From positions 1 through 64,000 of IMG/VR virus record IMGVR_UViG_3300034071_001414: DNA of 64,000 bases; one strand, written 5' to 3'. Origin of the DNA: a virus. This document shows positions 34,203-48,100 of the stretch, in pieces. The position numbers and the translations under genes were made by a program. The first letter of the stretch is position 1. Every line of letters starts with the position of its first letter. Under the pieces are notes generated by a model that searched no databases, was not told the origin of the DNA, and worked only from the letters and a program-made list of their open reading frames with translations.

Positions 34203-36128
34203 ATGCCATTAGTAAATTTTTCAAATCTGGACTTCGACCAGATTAAAACAACACTTAAAGATTACTTAAAAGCGAATTCTAATTTTACTGATTATGATTT
34301 TGAAGGGTCTAACCTTTCATCAATTCTTGATGTTTTGGCATACAATACCTATATAACCTCATATAATGCAAATATGGTTGCAAATGAGGTTTTTATAGAT
34401 AGTGCAACTCTTAGAGAAAATGTAGTTGCCCTTGCTAGGAATATAGGATATGTGCCAAGATCTAGGGAGGCAGCAACTGCAACAATAAGTTTCTTTGTTG
34501 ATGTATCGAATGTCTTTCCAAAACTATCTTCTCTTACATTAAAAAAAGGACCTATTGCAACATCATTTGGATCTTTTGGTAATCAATCATTTATTTTTTC
34601 AATATTAGATGATATTACAGTCCCAGTTTTTAACGGAATTGCTTCATTTGACAACATAATAGTTTACGAAGGAATTCTTTTATCAAATAATTTTACGTAT
34701 TCTTCAAGGAATCCGAATCAAAGATTTATTTTACCAAATTCTGGTGTAGACACAGATTTGATATCAGTAAATGTTAAGAATAATGAACAATCATCAATAG
34801 TTCAAAAATATACGTCTCAAGATAGTCTTTTCGATATTGATAAAGAGTCTAGAGTTTATTTTTTACAAGAAATAGAAGATGAGAGATATGAAATTATTTT
34901 TGGTGATGGAGTGTTTGGAAAAAAACTTGATGAGGGAAATTACATAACTATCAATTATATTACTTCAAACGGTGATAGTGCAAATGGAGTTTCTCAGTTC
35001 ACTTTTTCTGGGAGATTAACATATACAAGAAATTCTATAGAATATACTGTATCGACAGGAATTTCTCTAGTAACCACCATTTTATCATCTTCTGGTGGCG
35101 AAAATATAGAATCAGTAGAATCAATAAAAAAATATGCACCTAGAATATATTCCTCTCAGAATAGAGCTGTCACGGTAAATGATTTTGAAACTCTAATACC
35201 TTCCAAAATTTACAAAGAAACAGAATCCATATCAGTTTTTGGTGGAGAAGATTTAGTACCACCACAATATGGAAAGGTTTTTATAAGCATTAAACCAAGA
35301 TTTGGAGATTTTATTCCAAATTTAATAAAAGAGGATATTAAGTTAAAATTAAAAAAATATGCAATATCTGGTATAGTTCCAGAAATACTCGATCTTAAGT
35401 ATCTTTATCTTGAGGTAAACTCTAAAGTATACTATAACACAAACTTATCACCATCCTCAGAATATGTGTCAAGCATTGTTCAACAAAATGCATTGAAATA
35501 TTCAGAGTCTACTGAGTTAAATCAATATGGAGCAAGATTTAAATATAGTAAATTTTTGAAAATAATAGATGATAGTCATGAATCAGTCACCTCAAATATA
35601 ACAACACTTCAAATGAGAAGAGATTTGAGAGTAACTTTAAATACTTATGCAGAATATCAAATTGGATTTGGAAATGAATTTCATATAAAAAATACAAATG
35701 GTTATAACATTAAAACATCTGGATTTAGAATTGATGGATCAACTCAGACAGTTTACATAGGAGATGTTCCTAATGCAGACGGAATAACGGGTTCTTTATT
35801 TTTGTTCACCCTAGATTCAATAAATTCAACTTCTCCAACAATTTTAAGAAGAAATATTGGAAATATTGATTATATAAAAGGTGTACTTACAATAAATCCG
35901 ATTAATATTTTATCTGGAAAGGTAAAAGATGGTCAAACTATCATTGAAATATCTGCTATCCCAAAATCAAATGATGTTGTCGGAAAACAAGATCTTTATT
36001 TGCAACTAGATATTAATAACAGTATTTTTGATATGGTTATTGATAACATTTCAACTGGATTAGACCCTTCAGCATCAAATTATATTGTATCATCAAGTTA
36101 TAACAACGGAAATTTAGTAAGATCATAA
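34203..36128 (+). CDS. 6: baseplate wedge protein gp6 (641 aa)
   Basis: Close in length to T4 gp6 (660 aa). DYDFEGSNLSSILDVLAYNT (about residues 27-46) and DSATLRENVVALARNIGYVP are the N-terminal J-like gp6 signature, and APRIYSSQNRAVTVNDFETL lies mid-protein. It dimerises to form the baseplate inner ring. Directly follows gp25 and precedes the giant protein. Confidence 0.88.
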   Translation: MPLVNFSNLDFDQIKTTLKDYLKANSNFTDYDFEGSNLSSILDVLAYNTYITSYNANMVANEVFIDSATLRENVVALARNIGYVPRSREAATATISFFVDVSNVFPKLSSLTLKKGPIATSFGSFGNQSFIFSILDDITVPVFNGIASFDNIIVYEGILLSNNFTYSSRNPNQRFILPNSGVDTDLISVNVKNNEQSSIVQKYTSQDSLFDIDKESRVYFLQEIEDERYEIIFGDGVFGKKLDEGNYITINYITSNGDSANGVSQFTFSGRLTYTRNSIEYTVSTGISLVTTILSSSGGENIESVESIKKYAPRIYSSQNRAVTVNDFETLIPSKIYKETESISVFGGEDLVPPQYGKVFISIKPRFGDFIPNLIKEDIKLKLKKYAISGIVPEILDLKYLYLEVNSKVYYNTNLSPSSEYVSSIVQQNALKYSESTELNQYGARFKYSKFLKIIDDSHESVTSNITTLQMRRDLRVTLNTYAEYQIGFGNEFHIKNTNGYNIKTSGFRIDGSTQTVYIGDVPNADGITGSLFLFTLDSINSTSPTILRRNIGNIDYIKGVLTINPINILSGKVKDGQTIIEISAIPKSNDVVGKQDLYLQLDINNSIFDMVIDNISTGLDPSASNYIVSSSYNNGNLVRS

Positions 36129-36132
36129 TAAA

Positions 36133-39100
36133 ATGACAGAAAAAAGAATTCAAATTAAAGACATTGTAAATAACCAACTTCCACAATATGTGAAGGAAGA
36201 TTATCCTCTTGTTGCTGAATTTCTTAAACAGTACTATTTGTCTCAGGAATTTCCAGGTGGTCCTGCTGATTTAATACAAAATATTGATAGGTATGTAAAA
36301 GTAGATAGCACAACAGAACTGGTAGATTTTGTTCTTTTACAATCTGATATTTCTAGTATAGATGAAAACATATCAGTAGATTTTTTAAATTTTGAGCAAA
36401 ATCAAATTGATTTTCCAGATAATTACGGTTTAATATCAATAGATGATGAATTAATTTTATATGAAAATAAAACTACATTTGGATTTGAAAATTGTCACAG
36501 AGGATTTAGTGGCATAATATCTCACAAAAATATAAACGTTGGAATAGCTTCTACTTATATTCTTCGTCCTTCCGATGAATTAATTTTTAAAAAATCAGAC
36601 TCTTCTTCACATAAATCTGGTACAAAAATTTATAATTTAAGTTCTTTATTTTTAAAAGAATTTTTACTTAAATTAAAATATCAATTAACACCAGGATTTG
36701 AGGGTAGAAGTTTTGTCGAAAAAGCGAACGAAGCAACTATCATTAAACAAATAAAAGATTTTTATAAAAGTAAAGGTACAGATCAATCGTTTGAAATTTT
36801 ATTTAGATCTTTATATGGCGAAGACGTAGAAGTATTACGCCCAAAAAATTTCCTTTTTAGACCATCAGACGCTCAGTATAAAATAACAAATGATTTTATT
36901 GTAGAAAAAATATCTGGTCCAATAGAAAAAATTAGAAATCTGACATTATTTCAGAATGAATATTTAAATATTACAAAAGCTTATGGTACAATAACTGAAC
37001 CTCTTGAAGAGATAGTTACAAGCGATGGTAAAATATTTTATAAGTTAAAAATTGATGGTGGATATAATAGGGATATTATATCTGATGGTGCCATTTATGG
37101 AGGTTTTTCCGTACATCCAAAAACTAGAGTTATTGGAGATTATAATACGCAATCTACTACAATAGATGTTGATTCCACTGTAGGGTTCCCAAATAAAGGT
37201 GAATTTTTAGTAAATTATGAGGATGGTACACAGGGCGTAGTTTCATACAATTCCAAAAGTTTAACCCAGTTTATTGAATGCTCTGGCATTACAAAAAATA
37301 TTTTAGATAATTCTATAATTGGGGTTAACACTTACGCATATGCTAATACAGAAGATGGTGAAGAAATTAGAGTAAGAATTGTTTCTACTTTAAATGATTT
37401 GGATATTCCGGATGATAATATTTTGTTTACTGAAGGTGATACTATAAAAATAAAAACACTTGGTTTTGAAGATGGTGATACAAGATTAAACGAGTGGTTA
37501 TTTAACTTACCTATTGTTTATGATGTAGAGTCTTATGGTATAGTTGACAATTTTGATAATACTTATTCATTATCTTTAAAAGATACCCACAATTTAAAAG
37601 TTGGTGATGTATTGCAAATTATTGATAATTTGGGTAATAGGAAGCAATCTACTATAATTGACGTAATTTCAAATAAAACAATTATTATTTCTGGACAGGG
37701 ATTTTTGCCCGAAAGTTTATACAAAGTAAAGAGAAATATTTTAAAAGGAAATTCATCAAAATATTCATATATTGGAGAAATTTCAACAGATATTCAAAAT
37801 GTTTATACAAACAAAAATAATGATATATTAATATCTTCCCCATCTATTCCATATTATCCAAATGCCCAATTAAATTTAAATAATAGAACTATTTCTTTTT
37901 CTGGATCTTACAGTGCAGGATCTACAATATTTAAATTAACATCTACCATCGATCACGGATTTTATACGGGAGATTGCGTTTATTATACACCAGAAAAGGA
38001 AACAATTCAATCTAGAGACATTGATGGAAATATAAACAATCTTGAAATAATATCAACTTCTTTATTTGATGAAGGAATTTATTTCATTAAAAGAATTGAT
38101 AAAAACAATGTTAAATTATCAAAAAGTAAATCTGATATTCTATATGAAAAGTATGTATCTCCGGAAGATGACGTTGTAATTAATAATAATAAGATAGAAC
38201 CTATAGAATTTAGAGGTAAAGCGATAAAATCGCAAAAATTACTAAGAGAAATTTCTACACCAATTATATCAGAAAAATTAGAAAAAACATCTCCTGGATT
38301 TACTGGTATTTTAATCAATGGCACAGAAATTTTAAATTATAAATCAAAGGACAAAATTATCTTTGGTCCTTTAGAACAAATTGATGTAGTTTCGGGTGGA
38401 TCTGATTATGATGTAATAAATCCACCTAGAGTAATAATTTCAGATTCGGTAGGGAGTGGAGCCACTGGACATTGTTCAGTTTCTGGTTCTTTAAAAGAAA
38501 TTCGCATACTAGATCCTGGTTTTGACTATTTGGAAGATCCAATTGTACAAATTACCGGAGGTAATGGAATTGGTGCTATAGCCAAATGTAACACTAAATT
38601 GATTACACACAAATCCACATTTAATTCAGAAAAAGGTTCTGGATTGGTTGGGATTGGCAGCACTATCTCTACTATTGGATTCTCTACTTATCATAAATTT
38701 AGAAATGGAGAAGAGGTAATATATAAAACCAACTCTCATATCTCAGTTGGTGGATTGTCTACAGATTCAAAGTATTACGTTTCTACAGTTTCTGCAACAA
38801 AAATAAAATTACACAAAACACTAGGTGATTCTATTTCAGGAATAAACACAGTAACATTAACTGATTATGGAGTAGGAAATCACGATTTTGAATCTGTAAA
38901 TCTGAAAAGAATCCTATCATCTATAAATGTAGAAAATTCCGGAAGTGGATATCAAAATAAAAAAAGAACGGTTTCATATTCAGGTATTAATATTGCTTCA
39001 GATATAATAACAATAGAAAATCATGGTTTTCTTTCTAAAGAAATTGTAAAATATAGCACAATAGGGACTGTTATTGGTGGATTGGTAGAAGATAAAAATT

Positions 39101-42100
39101 ATTATGTATTAAAAATAGATGATAATCAATTTAAACTCTGCGAAATTGGAACTGGTATCTATACCCAAGATTATTTTTATAATACAGGACAGTTTATAAA
39201 TTTAACATCAAGAAATTCTGACATTCATGCATTCAATTATCCAGATATTGAAGTTGAAATAATTGGAACTGTTGGATTATCGTCATATTACAAAGCAAAA
39301 ATTGATCCTATTTTTAGAGGAGAAATAACTTCATTTCATTTAGAATCAAAAGGTTCTTCGTATGGTGTTGAAGAAGTATTTAATATAGAAAGACAACCTT
39401 CACTCAGCATTTTATCTGGATCTGGGTCAGAATTTGATGTAATAGTTTCAAATGGACGTATACAAAAAGTTCTCATAAATTCTGTTGGTGAAAATTATAC
39501 ATGCTCTCCAGATTTAATCGTAGTCGGAGATGGAAATGGTGCAGTATTAACTCCAGTAGTTTTAAATAATCAAATTGTTGACGTTAAAGTTATTGAACCA
39601 GGTGCCGGATATTCTTCTAATAATACGCAAATAATTGTTTCTCATCCAGGAAGTGGAGTTAAATTTACTTCCAAAATTAAAACTTGGACCGTAAATTTAT
39701 TTGCAAAATATTTAAATATATTTGCAGAAGATGATGGATGTTTAAGTCCAGGACTAAATGAACAGTATGAAATTCAATATTGCCATATATACGCACCAAG
39801 AAAATTAAGACAAATCTTATATTCTAGAGATCAATCAGGAAAAATTTTATTTTCAAATCCAGATTTAAAATTTTCTAGAAACAAAGAAATAAAATCAACG
39901 GATCATTCTCCAATAATTGGATGGTCTTACGATGGACATCCAATTTATGGACCATATGGATATTCCAAAAAATCTGGTGGAGGTGTTTCTCAAATAAAAA
40001 GTGGATATAATTTAATTATTGAACAAAATAGACCATCTACAAATTATTTTCCACTTGGATTTTTTGTTGAAGATTACAAATATCAAAAATCAAACGACGA
40101 ATCTATATTAGATGAAAATAATGGAAGATTTTGTATAACTCCAGAATTTCCAAATGGAACTTATGCATATTTTGCAACATTTAATGAATCTTCAGTAGAT
40201 TCTTCAGGACCATTTAAAGGATACTATAGACCAAAATTCCCATACTTAATAGGAAATTTTTTCAATTCAAAACCAAATGATTTTAATTTTAAGAAAAAAT
40301 CTAATCAAGATGACATAGATCTTAATGAAACTGATTGGATTAGAAATACTTATGCTTATAATATAACAAAAACTAATTCTAGATATGAATATATAACTTT
40401 ACCAAATAATTTAAATCAATCTATAGATGTTAGTGGAGTTTCTCCAGGTTCAATTGATAATATTGGAATATCTACTGGAGGAAATGATTATAAAGTAAAT
40501 GATAAATTGATATTTAATAATGTAGATTTTGAGGGCAATTCTAGAACTTTAGGAAGTTCTGCATCAGCAGTTGTTTCTGAATTGGTTGGAAAATCAATTT
40601 CTACAGTGAGCACCGCAAGTACTTATTTTTATGATGTTTCAATATATCCATCAAGTAATAAAGGAGAATATGTTTTATATAACAGTTCCCCACATAATAT
40701 TACTGCTTATGATTTGATTAAAATATCCGGATTAAATACAACTTCAAATATAATTAATGGAAATTATGTAGCTGGAGTTACAACAACCAGATTAGTTTTA
40801 GTTGGTTTGGGATCTACAGCGGTAGGAATTCCATCTGCAAATATAACCGGAATAGTTACTTACATATCGGTTAGAGGAAATTTAGATTTTCCAAATATAA
40901 GAGAAAATGATATTTTTCAGATTGATAGCGAAAAAATAAAAATTCTAAACGTTGATAAAAAATCTTCAAGATTAAGAATTTTAAGGCAAATTGAGGGAAC
41001 ACTTGGATTGTCCCATAGTGTTACAACATTTTTATATGAAGACCCTAGAAAGTTATTTGTAAATATTTCTAAAGAAAATGATATAACAAATTACAGTTCA
41101 TATTTAGAAAATAAGCAAATTTATTTCAATCCAAAAGAATCATTGGGAATAGGAACTAATATTAATGTTGGAATAGGGACAACAATTTATTTTTCTAATC
41201 CGGGGGCGGGGGAGACACAGGTATTCATACCTCTTAGAACAATTTATTTACCAGATCATGGACTAAGCACCGGAGATTTATTGACTTATGAAGTTAACAA
41301 TGGAAGCCCTATTGTCATTTCTTCCACTGGAATAGGAACTACAACTTTATCAAATAATTCATCGGTATATGTTGCAAAAATAAACGAGAATTTGATAGGC
41401 ATTTCCACAATACAAGTTGGTTTAGGAAGTACTGGATTTTTCTCTGGTATAACACCATCCACACAAAATATTGGATTGCTATTTTTTGCAGGAATAGGCA
41501 CAGGAACCTATCATAGTTTCAAAACAAATTATCCAGAAGTTAAAGGTGATTTATCAAAACATGTTGTCACAGTTTCTACCGCACAAACTCATGGATTGAT
41601 AACTGATGATATTGTTAATGTAATGGTAAGTGTATCATCTACAACTATTGTCATAAAATATAATGATTCTAATAGAAGGATTATAGTAAATCCTAGAGAT
41701 TTTATCGGGGCAAATATAAGTACATCAAACAGTACGATTACTATTCCAAATCATGGGTATGTCAATGGTCAAAAAGTGATTTATACTTCAGATTCTCCTT
41801 CTGGAGGATTAGTCAATAATCAAATCTATTATGTTGTTCCAATCAATAAAGATATTATTAAACTTTCAAATTCTTATTATGATTCTACTATAGAAAGACC
41901 CAATACTATTGATATTACAAGTGCGTCAAACGGAATTATATCACCAATAAATCCACCAATAGATCTTTATAGAAACTCAACAGTAACATTTGATTTATCT
42001 GATTCATCTCTTTCATATGTTAACGCTTTTAAAACATATCCATCCTTTAAATTTGAATTATATGTAGATGAACAATTTAGAAAAGTTTTTGATTCTGATC

Positions 42101-45100
42101 AAAGAGATAATAGTTTTAATGTGCAAAGAGTAGGAGTAGTTGGAACTCCTGGTGCTATTTTGACTTTAAAAATTAATGAATTTATACCAAATACTTTGTA
42201 TTACGATTTAATTCCATTAGATTCTAATGGTCTTTTCTTACCTGAAGTGCAGAAAGAAATTATAAAAGATAATATTGTAAATTCTTATAATCAACTTAGG
42301 ATAAAAAATAGCATTTATAATGGCACTTATAAAATAAGAGTTTCCAATCCAAACTCTTTCGAATATTTTCTTCCAACAATTCCAGAAGTCCAATCATATA
42401 CATCTGAAATTTCTACCACATCTACCTTATCATCATATTTGAAATATACTACAAAATCTTTAACTGCATCTGGTGCAATTTCTAACATAAGAGTAACAAA
42501 TAAAGGTACTAATTATTATTCTTTACCAGGAATAACTTCGGTAAGTTCTTTAAATGGTAGGGGGTGTATATTAAATGCAGAAAGTAATACAATAGGAAAA
42601 ATTAAAAAAATAAAAATAGTAGATGGTGGTTTTGATTTTACGTCAGATAAAACTTTAAGACCATATGCAGAATTTCCAAAAAATATAAAAATTGATAATT
42701 TATATTCCATTGATAACATTGGAATATCTTCTCAAGGAAGAGGATATACAACCACACCAAAACTTGTAGTTTTGGATGGGAAAACTAAAAAAGCAATACC
42801 ATCCGATTTGAGTTATAAACTTGGAGATAGTAAAGTAACAATCAAAACCAATGCCAAAGGTTTAACTGACTCTATTCCAACGATAATTCCCACACAAAAT
42901 TCAAATGGTATAGGAATAACAGATATAACATATAATCCAACTACTAAAGAAGTAAAAGTTTATCTACCATTTTCTTTCAGTGATATTGGAAACTTTGACG
43001 CTAATACATACCCAATTAGAGTCAATGATAGAGTTTTAATTGAAAATATCAGCGTGGGTGTAAATTCTACATATAAAGGATTTAATTCTTCAAACTACGG
43101 GTATTCTTTATTCGCAATAACAAATGTAGACTTGAACATAGGTGGTGTTAGTGCTGTAACTTATAGTTTAGATGGATACCTCTTAGATTCCGAATTGCCA
43201 GGTACATATGACCCAGTTAATTCTTCAGGAAGAGTAGTTCCAGAAAGAAATTTCCCCACGTTTGAAACAACAATTAAACAGGATGGATATAAAAAGGGAG
43301 AAACTGTAATATCTAATGGCTCTTTTGGAGTTGTCGAAAATTGGGATGCTATTACCAAATATTTAAAAATATCATCAAAAAGTGACTTTGAAATTGGTAA
43401 CATTGTAGAGGGATTATCTTCAAAAACAGTAGGAACTGCATCATCAATAATTGATTTAAATTCTTATGCAAAAACTGATTTTTCGATCAAAGTACTAGGT
43501 GGGTGGGAGTCTAATGCCGGATTTTTAAATGACAATGCACAAAGAATTCAAGATAGTTTATACTATCAAAATTTTTCATATTCATTGAAATCAAGAGTTG
43601 ACTATGATACTTGGAATGATGCTGTCAGTGCTTTAAATCACACTGTTGGATTTAAAAAATACTCAGATTTCCAAATGGAGTCCAAATTAGACAATGACTT
43701 CAGTAATTTGTTTGTAGGTCTTTCTACAGATACAACTGCCACTAATGTTAAAGTAGAAATGACCAGTTATGGTGATTTAAATTGCGTTTCTGATTTTGAT
43801 TTGGGAAAAGAAAATTATTTGAATTTGAATTCAAGAATTGTAAGTAATAAAATATATTTTGATAATATACCTCTTACCGATTATTATGAGGCAAGAGGAA
43901 ATAGAGTTTTACTAATAGATGATATTAGCTCTAATTTTAATAGTGGAGAAAGACCAGAAAAATATTCAGATGTTTACAAGTTTAATATTAACACAAATAG
44001 ATCTCTAAAGTTTCTTTCATATATCAGAGATAAAAAATTTACTGGACAAAGACAGGTAATGTTGACATCTATGATTCATAATGATTCATATGGTGTCGTA
44101 AACCAATATGGAAGAATTGAAACTGCATATGATTTGGGTTCTTTTGATTTTGTAGTCGATCAACCATTTGGAATTATTCGTTTTTATCCAACAAGATATA
44201 CTATTAATAATTATGACGTTGCTTTATTATCATATAATTTAGACGATGCTTTTACTGGAGTCGGAACAACAACAATTGGTTCAATTGCTAAAGTAGATAC
44301 AAAAAATATATCTTCATCCGCTTCTACAATAAATGTTGTTAGTTTGGCAACTACATACACCTCAGCTAAAATTTTAGTACAGATATACAGAGATAGTTTA
44401 AATTATCAATTTAATGAATTAAATGTAGTTCATAATGGAACAAATATTGATTTTATTGAATATGGTGAATTGTCAACAAAAACAAGGACTGTAGAGTCAT
44501 CTGGATATGGAACATATTATCCATATATTTCTGGTGGAAATCTAAAAATAGATTTTATACCAAATGTTTCTGTTGGAAATACTTTTTATATAAACACTGC
44601 CAATGTCGCTCTTGGTGATACAAATTCATCCGGAATTGGAACTATTGAATTAGAATATGGTGAAATAAGAGCAAATAGCGTTTCTATACCTAGTTCGCCA
44701 ACACCATCTGCATCAGCAATTTTAAGTTTTACGGGAGAGCATGATTGTGCATATTGTTTAGTTCAAGTTTCCGATATTACAAATAATCGTTGTGCTTTTT
44801 CAGAGGTTATTTTGATAGTTGACGATGTAACTTCAGAACCTCTAATAACAGAATATGGTAATGTTAATACTTTTGCTGGTCTGGGTACAATTGGTGCATC
44901 AGTAACTGGAATTGGATCGACAACTCAACTAGTATTTACTCCATTACCAAATATTCAAGTCCAGGTAAAAGTATATGCCAATTTACTTGGACTTGAAGGT
45001 AATGATATAAAATCATACCAATTAAGTAACCTAAATATTAATTCTCAGTACGGATCTTACAGTGGTACTGAAGTTGACCAAGTAAGAACATTCAATTTAA

Positions 45101-48100
45101 CACACAAAGGATATCCACTTTTCGAAAGATATTTTTCAGGATCCGATTCTTCCGTTGTAGATTTATCAAGAAACACTATAAAAATTCCATCTCATTTTTA
45201 TTCAACAGGGGAAAAAATAACATATGATTCTAACTTTGGAAATCCGATAGGAATAGCAACAACAACTATTACGGGAATAGGTTCTACAGATATACTCCCA
45301 AGCACGTTATATGTTGTAAGTTTGAACAACAACAAAATTAGAGTTGCGGCTTCTGCTTCCGAAGCATTGAGACCAATCCCCAACGTATTAAACCTAACTT
45401 CACTTGGCAGTGGAACACAACATAAATTTTTAGCTCAAAATAAAAATTCTAGAGTGGTAATTGCTATTGATAATATTATTCAATCACCAATAGTAGCAAC
45501 CGGATTAACTGCAGCATTGACATCTTCGGTATTTTTAACTGACGAAAGTATTGTATTAGATAATTCAACCTCTTTCTATGGTGGAGATTTGATAAAAATT
45601 GATGATGAGGTCATGCGAATCACTTCTATTCAAAAAAACAATGTAGTTAATGTTAGAAGATCATGGATGGGAACGGATATTGCAAATCATTCTGGTGGTT
45701 CGTTAGTCAACACGGTGGTTGGTTCTTATAATATTGTTGACAATAATCTTAGTTTTGCGGAATCACCTTACGGCAATGTTCCACAGACATATTCGACAAG
45801 TCCTCCCGATGAACAAGATTGGGTTGGAATATCTACAGGTTCTAGTTTTTCTGGTAGATGTTTTATGAGGTCTGGAATACAAGGTTCCTCAAATGATACT
45901 TATTCTAAAAACTACATTTTTGATGACATATCAACAGGATTTAATGGAATAACTTCTACTTTTACACTAAAATCTTCACAATCAAATATTACAGGAATTT
46001 CTGAAGAGGGAGCCTTGATATTGATTAATGATATAGTTCAAGCAAGAGGTTTATCTGGTGATTTGGAAAATGTGAGAAAAGGTATAAATTTCATTCTTTC
46101 AGAATCAAGTGGAATAACATCCACTACTTTCATTGGTTCAGCAACCTCAGTTTCGTATGATATAAATTCATCTGGATTGCCTAAGGGTGGAATCATAGTT
46201 TCTGTTGGGTCTACTGAAGGTCTTGGATATCAACCTTTAATTTCTGCCGGTGGTACTGCTATTGTTTCTTTAGCAGGAACAATCCAATCAATTTCTATAG
46301 GAAATACTGGTTCTGGATATAGAGCAAGTGCTTATTATGATATTCCTACAAATATTTCATCAGTGGTTGGAGTAGGTTCAACTTCAATTTTTATTGAAAA
46401 TAAAAATAGCGTTTTTGGATTGCTAAATCTACTTAACACCGGTTCAAATTGTTCTATTGGAGTTGGCACATTTATTTTAACAACAAATATAGTATCTATC
46501 GGTTCATCTTTTGTGAGAATTGGTATCGCAAGTACGAGTTCTAAGCAAATCCCAGTTGGAACTCCTGTAAATATTAAGATTTCAAATCCACAAATTGGAA
46601 TAGTAAATGTTGGCATTTCTAGCACTTCTGCAGAAAATTCTACAGAAACTCATATTGGATTTACCACAATTATAAAAGGAAAAATCTCAGAATCTGTTAC
46701 AATAACAAAAGTTGCTTCTGGATACACTTCAACAAATCCACCACAAGTTATAATTGACGATCCTTTATCATACTCGGATATTCCTTTAGTATACAGTTCA
46801 TCCTCTATTTCTGGAGTGGGAACAGCAGCTACTATTGATATAGTTGTTGGTCAAGGATCTAGTGTTATTGATTTTGAGATAAAAAATACAGGTTATAATT
46901 ATAGAGCAGGTCAAACACTAACTGTTCCTATCGGAGGACTAACTGGTATTCCAACAACATCTTTATTCAAAGAGTTTCAAATATCAATTCAAGAAGTTTT
47001 TAACGATAAATTTACAGGATGGGCTTTTGGTGAATTACAAATACTTGATGACATTTCAAATTTATTTGATGGCGAAAGAGTTGCATTTCCACTCAAATAT
47101 TTTGGTGAATTTGTTTCAATTAGATCTGCAAGAGGATCTAATATCAATCCACAGGAATTATTGCTGGTCTTTATAAACGATGTTTTACAGGAACCAGGAA
47201 AAGGTTATACTTTTAGGGGTGGTAGTAACATTTTCTTCACAGAACCACCAAAACCACCAGTTTTAGAAATTCCTAATACTGGAGATTCTTGCAAAATACT
47301 ATTCTATAAAGGTACTGCGTCAGTTGACGTTGTTTATAAGAACATAATAGAAACTGTTAAACCAGGAGATGGACTAACACTCGGATTCGATTCAACATTA
47401 AACCAATCATATGGTCTTCAAGAAGATGAAAGAATTGTTGATGCAATTTTATCCTCAGATTCAGTATCTACAAATCCATATTATGGACCAGGAAACACTA
47501 AAGATGAAACATTAACAAGACCAATTACTTGGTGCAGACAAACTGAAGATAAAATTATTGATGAGCAAGAAGTTTCAAAAGATAGAATGTTATATGAACC
47601 AGTTATTAATCCATCATCATACCTTATAAAATCTGTTGGGATAGGTTCCACCGTAGTTTTCGTTGACAATTTAAAGCCAATCTTTAATCAGGTTAATGAA
47701 AATAAATCACAAATTCCAGCATTCCAAGATGAATTTTTGAGTTTCCAAAAACAAATTACATTTATTCCACAAGAAACAAAAAGAAATGCATTTGCTACTG
47801 CTATTGTTTCTGTAGCAGGTACAATAAATTCTATAGCAATTTCTACAGGAGGATTTGGATATCTCTCGGTTCCCGATGTAGTCATTCAAAACCCAATTGG
47901 ATTTGGAACTACGTATAGAGCAGAAGCAACTGCTTCTATTTCGTCCGGAATTGTAACATCAATAACAATAACGGGTCCTGGAACAGAATATTCACAAGAT
48001 AACCCCCCTATTGTTTTAATTTCTCCACCATCATTTGAATCTGAAACTAATACTGTTATTCAGTATGAAGGAGATTTTGGAATTATTTCTGGTATTTCAA